DNA of 11,635 nucleotides from an uncultured Actinomycetes bacterium (lineage in GTDB: Bacteria > Actinomycetota > Actinomycetes > Mycobacteriales > Mycobacteriaceae). The stretch covers positions 1 to 11,635 of the forward strand of contig CAIWCQ010000027.1 of the NCBI GenBank assembly GCA_903911165.1. Reading direction: 5' to 3'. Below the pieces are notes generated by a model. The model was not told where the DNA came from. It saw only the letters and a list, made by a program, of their open reading frames with translations, and ran no database searches. Positions 6,337 to 11,635 of this stretch are shown here, piece by piece (position 1 is the first letter of the stretch; each line of letters opens with the position of its first letter). The position numbers and the translations under genes are program-made.

Positions 6337-7127
6337 TAGCTCTGGCAGGCAGGACACCAGAACAGGTTGCGGCCCTCCATCTCGGCGGTCCGGATCGCGG
6401 TCCCGCAAATCCGGCATGGCTCGCCGGTGCGGCGGTAGACGTAGGTGCGCGGACGTTTCGGGCCGTAGGCCGGTGAGCCGTGATCGTGTTCGGGGCGCAC
6501 CACGATAATCCGGCCACGCCGAACCCCGACCTTCATCAACTCGACCAGGTCGGTCCAGGCGTCGGCGAACTCGCTCTCGGCGATGTCGCGGCCCAGCCGG
6601 TAAGGATCGATACCGTGCCGGAAAAGCAACTCGCTACGGTAGACGTTACCTACCCCGGCCAGTACCTTTTGATCCATCAGCAACGCTCCGATCGCCTTGC
6701 GGGACTTAGTGATCCGAGCCCAGGCCGGCGCCGGGTCGGCATCGTTGCGCAACGGGTCGGGACCCAGACGGTCCAGGATCAGCGAGACCTGCGCCTCGTC
6801 GATCACCTCGCAGGCGGTGGGCCCGCGAAGGTCGGTTCCGTATTCCGCACCGACCAGACGCATCCGCACCTGCCCCACGGGTTCGCGAAGCGGCGTCCGG
6901 GACTCCCGGAAAGTGCCGTACAACCCGAGGTGCACGTGCACGATCGCGCCGCCCTCGTAGTGGTGGAACAGATGCTTGCCCCACGCTGACGCCCGGCGCA
7001 GCACACGTCCGTCGACGACGGCGGCATCGGTGAAACGGCCCTGCGGACTTGACACCGCCAACGGGGCACCGGCGAAGCGGCGCTGGTGCAACCGGGCCAG
7101 TCGATGCAGGGCGTGGCCCTCGGGCAT
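6336..7127 (-). CDS. nei1: Fpg/Nei family DNA glycosylase (mycobacterial Nei1)
   Basis: Base-excision repair enzyme of 263 residues that removes oxidised bases and nicks the abasic strand. The start MPEGHALHRLA gives the catalytic P2 and E3, exposed once Met is removed, so the ATG at 7127 is firm even though the frame is open to 7370. K51 (WGKHLFH) is the conserved active-site lysine. The helix-two-turn-helix lies around 139–175 (KAIGALLMDQKVLAGVGNVY region). A C-terminal zinc finger has C238, C241, C258 and C261, with the conserved R253 (GRNLFWCPAC). It matches Rv2464c, known as Nei1; such enzymes act on oxidised pyrimidines such as thymine glycol. It is the third gene of the Rv2466c–rpiB–nei1 operon, 11 bases after rpiB, with no distinct ribosome site, suggesting coupling. 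Confidence 0.93.
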   Translation of the reverse strand: MPEGHALHRLARLHQRRFAGAPLAVSSPQGRFTDAAVVDGRVLRRASAWGKHLFHHYEGGAIVHVHLGLYGTFRESRTPLREPVGQVRMRLVGAEYGTDLRGPTACEVIDEAQVSLILDRLGPDPLRNDADPAPAWARITKSRKAIGALLMDQKVLAGVGNVYRSELLFRHGIDPYRLGRDIAESEFADAWTDLVELMKVGVRRGRIIVVRPEHDHGSPAYGPKRPRTYVYRRTGEPCRICGTAIRTAEMEGRNLFWCPACQS

Positions 7128-7138
7128 CCCCGCGACCG

Positions 7139-7627
7139 TTACCGGGAGGTGCCGGGTACCGGCGGCGGAACGCGGGTGCGCTCGTAGTCGTCGAGGATGT
7201 CGATCCTGCGTTGGTGGCGAGGCGCCTGCGACCACGGGGTGGACAGGAAAGCGTCGACAATGGCGAGCATCTCGGCCTCGGTGTGCATGCGACCACCAAT
7301 GCCGATCACCTGTGCGTTGTTGTGCTCGCGGGCCAGTGTGGCGGTCTCGACGCTCCACCCCAGCGCGCACCGTACGCCTGGCACCTTGTTGGCGGCGATC
7401 TGCTCACCATTACCCGAACCGCCGAGCACGATGCCGAGGCTGCCCGGATCGGCGACGGTGCGCTCCGCGGCGGCGATGCAGAACGCCGGGTAGTCATCGT
7501 CGGCGTCGTAGGTGAAAGCCCCACAGTCGATCGCCTCGTGGCCGGTCTTCGTCAGGTGGGTGATGATCGCCTGCTTGAATTCGTAACCGGCGTGGTCGGA
7601 GCCGAGGTAAACGCGCATGGCCGACAC
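7139..7627 (-). CDS. rpiB: Ribose-5-phosphate isomerase B
   Basis: Interconverts ribose-5-phosphate and ribulose-5-phosphate in the non-oxidative pentose phosphate pathway; cytosolic. The 162 residues equal the M. tuberculosis length. The opening MRVYLGSDHAGYEFK holds the D11-H12 sugar/phosphate contact. The loop GGSGNGEQIAANK carries E75, the catalytic base in M. tuberculosis RpiB, which uses Glu in place of the Cys of other RpiB enzymes. NNAQ and GRMHTEAE follow as expected, and the C-terminal part RHQRRIDILDDYE is the usual dimer tail. The start is taken as GTG at 7627, which is one base after the upstream TAA (TAAAGTG) and fits stop–start coupling. An ATG three codons in (7618) is possible, and neither has a strong ribosome site. 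It sits between an oxidoreductase and a DNA repair gene, as in M. tuberculosis. Confidence 0.95.
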   Translation of the reverse strand: MSAMRVYLGSDHAGYEFKQAIITHLTKTGHEAIDCGAFTYDADDDYPAFCIAAAERTVADPGSLGIVLGGSGNGEQIAANKVPGVRCALGWSVETATLAREHNNAQVIGIGGRMHTEAEMLAIVDAFLSTPWSQAPRHQRRIDILDDYERTRVPPPVPGTSR

Positions 7628-7628
7628 T

Positions 7629-8237
7629 TTAATCGTATTGGGGTCCCTCGGTGCGGCTGCGCTTGAGTTCGAAGAAGTGCGGGTAGGACGCGAAGGTCAC
7701 CGACGCGTCCCACAACCGTCCGGCCTCCTCGCCGTGCGGGATCCTGGAGAGCACCGGGCCGAAGAAGGCGACACCGTCGACGTGGATGGTCGGGGTGCCG
7801 ACATCGGGGCCGACGGCATCCATGCCGGCGTGGTGGCTTTTGCGCAGTGCGTCGTCGTAGGACGCATCGCCGGCCGCGGCCGCCAGTTCGGCTGGCAGGC
7901 CGGCCTGCGCGAGCGACCCGGCGATGACCGCCTCGAGATCCTTGTTGCCTTCGTTGTGGATACGGGTGCCCATCGCGGTGTACAGCGGCGAAAGCGCTCC
8001 GCTGCCGTGGGACTGTTCGGCCGCGATCGCGACCCGGACCGGGCCCCACGCCTTTGTCATCAACTCCTGATACTGCTCGGGCAGATCCCGGCCCTCGTTG
8101 AGCACGGCCAGGCTCATCACCTGAAAGCGCACCTCGATATCGCGGACCTTCTCAACCTCCAGGATCCATCGCGAGGTGATCCAGGCCCAGGGGCAGAGCG
8201 GGTCGAACCAGAAATCGGCGCGGGATTTCGCGGGCAT
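7629..8237 (-). CDS. DsbA-fold thiol oxidoreductase of the Rv2466c family, with CPWA active site
   Basis: This 202-residue cytosolic thioredoxin/DsbA-fold protein corresponds to M. tuberculosis Rv2466c, a mycothiol-dependent reductase that also activates the nitro prodrug TP053. The DsbA-like helical insert spans about 45–150, and the cis-proline loop is seen at [17 protein letters not shown]. The end [10 protein letters not shown] is very close to Rv2466c. The active-site helix reads [13 protein letters not shown]: the first cysteine (C15) is present, but the second Cys of the known CPWC is Ala here (codon GCC at plus 8187–8189). No other Cys is visible in the protein, so it would work as a monothiol enzyme. 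The ATG at 8237 has a strong GAGGAGAA site, and the longer frame to 8330 overlaps pepN. It is first of the operon, with rpiB starting one base after its stop. Confidence 0.92.
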   Translation of the reverse strand: MPAKSRADFWFDPLCPWAWITSRWILEVEKVRDIEVRFQVMSLAVLNEGRDLPEQYQELMTKAWGPVRVAIAAEQSHGSGALSPLYTAMGTRIHNEGNKDLEAVIAGSLAQAGLPAELAAAAGDASYDDALRKSHHAGMDAVGPDVGTPTIHVDGVAFFGPVLSRIPHGEEAGRLWDASVTFASYPHFFELKRSRTEGPQYD

Positions 8238-8240
8238 GGC

Positions 8241-8248
8241 TTCTCCTC
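8241..8248 (-). promoter_or_regulatory. Ribosome binding site that fixes the oxidoreductase start
   Basis: GAGGAGAA on the minus strand, three bases before ATG 8237 (the AGGAG core is five bases away). It rules out the longer open frame that reads into pepN. Confidence 0.75.
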
Positions 8249-8267
8249 GGGCGTAGGTCTTCTCCCC

Positions 8268-8273
8268 AGGATA
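8268..8273 (-). promoter_or_regulatory. Candidate -10 of the oxidoreductase–rpiB–nei1 operon
   Basis: TATCCT on the minus strand fits TANNNT and would start the RNA about 24 bases before the ATG, leaving room for the ribosome site. The -35 region is weak. It shares two bases with the opposing pepN -10. A SigH-type GGAAC/GTT promoter, expected from the M. tuberculosis regulon, was not found here. Confidence 0.4.
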
Positions 8274-8277
8274 GGTT
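8272..8277 (+). promoter_or_regulatory. Leaderless-type -10 of pepN
   Basis: TAGGTT is followed by 7 bases and then the GTG start at 8285. There is no ribosome site. The layout predicts a leaderless pepN mRNA. Confidence 0.5.
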
Positions 8278-8284
8278 GTGATCC

Positions 8285-10897
8285 GTGCTTCCGAATCTAA
8301 CCCGCAATGAGGCCATCGAACGCGCGGCACTGGTCACCGTCGAGCGCTACCTGATCGAACTCGAACTGACTGATCGCGACGGCCGACCGGGCGAGAAAAC
8401 CTTCCGCTCCACCACCACCGTGGAGTTCGAGGCACTGCCGGGCGCCGACACCTACATCGATCTGGCCGCCGACCGGGTCCACAGCGCGGTTCTCAACGGG
8501 CACGCCATCGACGTCTCCGGCTACGACGAGTCGACCGGGATCACGCTGACGGGGCTCGCGCCGCACAACGTCCTCGTCGTCTCCGCCGACTGCCGCTACT
8601 CACACACCGGAGAGGGCCTGCACCGCTTCGTCGATCCCGTGGACGGACACGTCTACCTGTACTCCCAATTCGAAACCGCCGACGCCAAAAGGATGTTCGC
8701 CTGTTTCGACCAGCCCGATATCAAGGCCGCATTCGACATCACCGTGACCGCGCCCGCACACTGGCAGGTGATCTCCAACGGTGCGCCGGTCAGCGTCGCC
8801 GAACACGGCGACGCGCGCGTCCATACGTTCGCGACGACAGCTCGATTGAGCACCTACCTGGTGGCGCTGATCGCCGGGCCCTACGCGCGCTGGGACGACG
8901 TCTACTCCGACGAACACTGCGAAATTCCGCTCGGCCTGTTCTGCCGGGCCTCGCTGGCTCCCTTCATGGACCACGAGCGGTTGTTTACCGAGACCAAGCA
9001 GGGCTTCGACTTTTACCACACCAACTTCGCAGTGCCCTACCCCTTCGGCAAGTACGACCAGTTGTTCGTCCCCGAGTTCAACGCCGGGGCAATGGAGAAC
9101 GCCGGGGCGGTGACCTTCCTGGAGGACTATGTGTTCCGCAGCAAGGTCACCCGGGCCTCGTACGAGCGGCGTGCCGAGACGGTGCTGCACGAGATGGCGC
9201 ACATGTGGTTCGGTGACCTGGTCACCATGCGATGGTGGGATGACCTGTGGCTCAACGAGTCATTCGCTACCTTCGCCGCAGTGCTCTGCCAGGCCGATGC
9301 CACCGAGTACAGCGAGGCGTGGACGACGTTCGCGAACGTGGAGAAGTCCTGGGCCTACCGACAGGACCAGTTGCCGTCCACCCACCCGATAGCGGCAGAC
9401 ATTCCGGATCTTCATGCCGTCGAGGTGAACTTCGATGGCATCACCTACGCCAAGGGCGCCAGTGTCCTCAAGCAACTCGTGGCCTACGTCGGCCTGGAAC
9501 CCTTCCTGGCTGGGCTGCGGGCTTATTTCGCCGCGCACGCGTTCGGCAACGCCACCTTCGACGACCTGCTCGGCGCGCTGGAGCGAGCATCCGGCCGCGA
9601 CCTGTCGGACTGGGGGCGGCAGTGGCTCAAAACCACCGGACTGAATACGCTTCGGGCCGACTTCGACGTCGATGCCGACGGTAAATTCACCCGTTTCGCC
9701 ATCACCCAGGGCGGGGCCGCGCCCGGCGCCGGCGAGACCCGGGTGCATCGGCTCGCGGTCGGCATCTACGACGACGAGGGAGCCGCTGGGCCGGCGACAT
9801 CAGATAGTGGTTCCGGCAAGCTGGTCCGGGTACACCGTGAAGAATTCGACGTGGTCGGCCCGGTCACCGAAGTGCCTGCGCTACAGGGTGTTCCGCGCGG
9901 CAAGCTGGTTCTGGTCAACGATGACGACCTGACCTACTGCTCAATGCGGCTCGACCCGGATTCGCTTCGGGTCGCTACCGACCGCATCACCGACATCGCT
10001 GAACCCCTCCCCCGCACGCTGGTGTGGTCGGCGGCCTGGGAGATGACCCGCGACGCGGAACTGAAGGCCCGGGACTTCGTCACCCTGGTGATGCGCGGCG
10101 TGGGGGCAGAGACCGAGGTGGGTGTGGCACAGCGACTGCTCATGCAGGCCCAGAGCGCACTGAACTCCTATGCCGAGCCGCATTGGGCCCTCACCCGGGG
10201 CTGGCCGGCGTTCGCCGACCGGTTACTGGAGTTGGCCCGCGCGGCCGAACCAGGATCGGACCATCAATTGGCGTACACCAACGCGCTGTGTTCGTCGGTG
10301 CTCTCGGCGCACCATCTGGTGTTGCTCGCCGACCTCCTGGATCGCGATCCGGCCGAATGCGGTCTGGCCGGACTCGACATCGACACCGACCTACGGTGGC
10401 GGATCGTCACAGCGCTAGCCGCCGGCGGACACATCGATGCCGATGGTCCGCAGACGCCGTTCATCGACGCCGAGGCGATACGCGACCCCACCGCGGCCGG
10501 CAAGCGCCATGCCGCCACGGCGGCGGCGGCCCGGCCGCAGGCCGAGGTCAAGCGGCGGGCCTGGCGGGAGGTGCTCGAGGACGACACCCTGCCCAATGCC
10601 ACCGCGAGGGCCATCATCACTGGCTGGGCCCAGCCCGGCCAGGGTGAATTTTTGAAGCCCTTCACTGAGCAGTACTTCCATGCCATCGGCGGCCTGTGGG
10701 AACGACGCTCCAGCGAGGTGGCGCAGACCGCGGTGGTCGGCCTGTATCCGTCGTGGGATGTCAGTCCGGCCGGGTTGGCCGCCGCGGAGAGGTTCCTTGG
10801 TGGCGAACTGCCCCCGGCACTGCGCAGGCTGGTCCTCGAGGGCCGGGCCGGCGTCGAACGTGCGGTGCGGGCACGAGCGTTCGATGGCGGCGACTAA
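8285..10897 (+). CDS. pepN: Aminopeptidase N (M1 family zinc metallopeptidase)
   Basis: Removes N-terminal residues from peptides in the cytosol, including those released by Clp and the proteasome. The protein has 870 residues, the usual actinobacterial PepN size. The N-terminal beta-saddle domain runs to about 190. The substrate-anchoring GAMEN motif is at 268–272. The zinc site HEMAH (H302, E303, H306) is followed 18 residues later by the third ligand E325 (WLNESFA). The transition-state tyrosine is Y388 ([10 protein letters not shown]). A beta-sandwich follows, then a C-terminal ERAP1-like helical domain from about 550 to the end. All catalytic residues are present. The start is GTG ([15 protein letters not shown]), placed 7 bases after a TAGGTT -10. 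It diverges from the oxidoreductase operon, and its last 4 bases overlap the convergent DUF5130 gene. Confidence 0.96.
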   Translation: MLPNLTRNEAIERAALVTVERYLIELELTDRDGRPGEKTFRSTTTVEFEALPGADTYIDLAADRVHSAVLNGHAIDVSGYDESTGITLTGLAPHNVLVVSADCRYSHTGEGLHRFVDPVDGHVYLYSQFETADAKRMFACFDQPDIKAAFDITVTAPAHWQVISNGAPVSVAEHGDARVHTFATTARLSTYLVALIAGPYARWDDVYSDEHCEIPLGLFCRASLAPFMDHERLFTETKQGFDFYHTNFAVPYPFGKYDQLFVPEFNAGAMENAGAVTFLEDYVFRSKVTRASYERRAETVLHEMAHMWFGDLVTMRWWDDLWLNESFATFAAVLCQADATEYSEAWTTFANVEKSWAYRQDQLPSTHPIAADIPDLHAVEVNFDGITYAKGASVLKQLVAYVGLEPFLAGLRAYFAAHAFGNATFDDLLGALERASGRDLSDWGRQWLKTTGLNTLRADFDVDADGKFTRFAITQGGAAPGAGETRVHRLAVGIYDDEGAAGPATSDSGSGKLVRVHREEFDVVGPVTEVPALQGVPRGKLVLVNDDDLTYCSMRLDPDSLRVATDRITDIAEPLPRTLVWSAAWEMTRDAELKARDFVTLVMRGVGAETEVGVAQRLLMQAQSALNSYAEPHWALTRGWPAFADRLLELARAAEPGSDHQLAYTNALCSSVLSAHHLVLLADLLDRDPAECGLAGLDIDTDLRWRIVTALAAGGHIDADGPQTPFIDAEAIRDPTAAGKRHAATAAAARPQAEVKRRAWREVLEDDTLPNATARAIITGWAQPGQGEFLKPFTEQYFHAIGGLWERRSSEVAQTAVVGLYPSWDVSPAGLAAAERFLGGELPPALRRLVLEGRAGVERAVRARAFDGGD

Positions 10898-11337
10898 GCC
10901 CGGGCGATCCCGGCCGCCGTCACCCGCACGGCACTGACCAGTCCCCCGATCAGGTCGCCCTCCCGCAACGCCGCCGCCGCCGTCACCACGCCTCGCGGCG
11001 CGGACGACTCAACCCCGCGTCCTCGGACGTCACGGCCGTACACCACCTCGATCGCACGTTGATCCGGGGACACCGCCAGCAGGACGGCATTGTCGGCGGT
11101 CGGCACGAATCCGAGGATGTCACGCGCGCGGGCGGCGGTATCGGCGCCCAGATCCCCGATGTAGACCGCGAATCGCGCGCGGGAACGCCGGGTGGCGTCG
11201 GTCAGTGCCGTGTCGAGTGCGATGAGTTGCCGATCCGGAAACGGGTACTGCACCGCGGGCCGAGCCGGGTCACGAACACCCGAGATACGCCCACCGGCGG
11301 TGACCACCCAACCCGGCGGAAGATCACCAGCGACCAC
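10894..11337 (-). CDS. DUF5130 family protein (Rv2468c-like)
   Basis: The 147-residue protein of unknown function is in the position of Rv2468c downstream of pepN and reads like the DUF5130 family. Its core, [20 protein letters not shown] and [19 protein letters not shown], resembles the TPM-type alpha/beta fold, in which such strands surround a membrane-linked phosphatase-like or chaperone-like domain; this relation is inferred. No signal peptide or membrane segment is seen, though the C-terminal 30 residues ([21 protein letters not shown]) are hydrophobic and could be a helix. The GTG at 11337 is the earliest start, since an in-frame TAA directly precedes it. It overlaps the upstream small ORF by 14 bases, so translation is probably coupled. 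Its stop (TAG) shares bases with the pepN stop (TAA) in CTAA. Confidence 0.75.
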   Translation of the reverse strand: MVAGDLPPGWVVTAGGRISGVRDPARPAVQYPFPDRQLIALDTALTDATRRSRARFAVYIGDLGADTAARARDILGFVPTADNAVLLAVSPDQRAIEVVYGRDVRGRGVESSAPRGVVTAAAALREGDLIGGLVSAVRVTAAGIARA

Positions 11338-11497
11338 TTACCCCACCGCCCACGTTGACTCCAGCCGGATGCCCGCCGGGCACCACCTCATCGGTCGCGG
11401 CCCACAGGATCGGCGCGTGCGTCCACGGCTGGGGTATCGAATAGGGTCGGCGTCCGAGCAGCGCCCGAACACGTTGAGCCAGGGTTCCAAATCTCAC
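11324..11497 (-). CDS. Small ORF (57 aa) overlapping the DUF5130 gene
   Basis: From GTG at 11497 this reads [20 protein letters not shown] and on to GVSGRW, 57 residues. The N-terminal half is basic and helical ([10 protein letters not shown]). It then has a [10 protein letters not shown] hydrophobic patch and a glycine-rich end. I do not recognise the family. Support comes from a leaderless-type -10 exactly 7 bases upstream, the 14-base overlap with DUF5130, and the absence of another gene in the gap. The frame stays open through the upstream tandem repeat to the window end, so a longer protein with a decapeptide repeat (PAGACTVTRV) cannot be fully excluded, but the short form is more natural. 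Confidence 0.55.
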   Translation of the reverse strand: MRFGTLAQRVRALLGRRPYSIPQPWTHAPILWAATDEVVPGGHPAGVNVGGGVSGRW

Positions 11498-11504
11498 GCC
11501 GCTT

Positions 11505-11510
11505 ACCGTA
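11505..11510 (-). promoter_or_regulatory. Leaderless-type -10 of the small ORF
   Basis: TACGGT on the minus strand, 7 bases before GTG at 11497, without a ribosome site. The tandem repeat array begins at the very next base, so the -35 region is made of repeat DNA. Confidence 0.5.
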
Positions 11511-11635
11511 GTGCAGGCGTCAGCCGGCACCGTTGTCACCGTGCAGGCGCCAGCCGGCACCCTTGTCACCGTGCAGGCGCCAGCCGGCACCCTTGTCACC
11601 GTGCAGGCGCCAGCCGGCACCGTTGTCACCGTGCA
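11511..11635. repeat. 30-base tandem repeat array, each unit a hairpin (4 full units, continues beyond window)
   Basis: Four complete 30-base units start at 11511, 11541, 11571 and 11601, and five bases of a fifth reach the edge. Units 2 and 3 are identical, unit 4 differs from them by one base, and unit 1 by two. Each unit holds arms GTGCAGGC and GCCGGCAC (7 of 8 pairs) around a 4-base loop, GCCA or GTCA, followed by a CC[C/G]TTGTCACC linker. There are no spacers, so it is not a CRISPR. On the minus strand one frame has a TGA in every unit and another encodes a decapeptide repeat. Confidence 0.9.

Noticed and set aside
7128..7370. Longer Nei1 starting at 7370
   Set aside because: Fpg/Nei enzymes need proline directly after the initiator Met for catalysis, which only the ATG at 7127 gives; the extension overlaps rpiB.
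8274..8330. SigH-type promoter for the Rv2466c-like gene
   Set aside because: A GGAA occurs on the minus strand near 8293, but no GTT lies at the needed distance.
11511..11635. CRISPR array
   Set aside because: The units touch without spacers and no cas genes are present; it is a plain tandem repeat.
11511..11635. Plus-strand gene starting at GTG 11511 with a VQAPAGTLVT repeat
   Set aside because: The reading is open to the edge but has no promoter or ribosome site, and the peptide pattern follows from the DNA repeat. Sequence beyond the window would be needed.

Overview
This window is high-GC actinobacterial DNA and almost certainly comes from a mycobacterium (Mycobacterium or Mycolicibacterium). 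The protein sequences and gene order closely follow the M. tuberculosis Rv2457c–Rv2468c segment: clpX, clpP2, clpP1, tig, lipP, nei1, rpiB, the Rv2466c oxidoreductase, pepN and a DUF5130 gene. Family and gene-order comparisons are from memory; no database search was run.

Left part (1–3369, mostly minus strand): the N-terminal zinc-finger end of clpX, then clpP2 and clpP1, which overlap by 8 bases, then tig, then tRNA-Pro(UGG). Together these are the protein quality-control module: trigger factor folds nascent chains, and ClpX feeds substrates to the mixed ClpP1P2 protease. A good match to the ClgR activator box and a TANNNT -10 element sit in the short tig–clpP1 gap. M. tuberculosis has mmuM and Rv2459 between clpX and clpP2; here there is only a 238-base gap with no convincing gene.

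Middle part (3370–6335, plus strand): tRNA-Gly(UCC) is divergent from tRNA-Pro. It is followed by a LipP-type serine esterase/beta-lactamase-fold gene, then a membrane-anchored coiled-coil protein with a Gly/Asp/Phe repeat tail, then a SRPBCC-fold protein. The last two are tightly coupled and have no counterpart that I recall between lipP and nei1 in M. tuberculosis. They are the accessory part of the window.

Right part: a compact minus-strand operon (Rv2466c-like oxidoreductase, rpiB, nei1) reads away from pepN on the plus strand, with only 47 bases between the divergent starts. Its oxidoreductase has CPWA in place of the CPWC active site of M. tuberculosis Rv2466c. PepN converges with the DUF5130 gene and the two stop codons share bases. 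Upstream of DUF5130 is a small overlapping ORF with a leaderless-type promoter. That promoter directly abuts an array of 30-base tandem repeats, each able to form a hairpin, which runs off the window end.

No phage, insertion sequence or CRISPR was found, and there is no clear new multi-gene system. The best leads are the terminal hairpin repeat array, the CPWA oxidoreductase, the repeat-tail membrane protein with its SRPBCC partner, and the set of leaderless-type and overlapping promoters.
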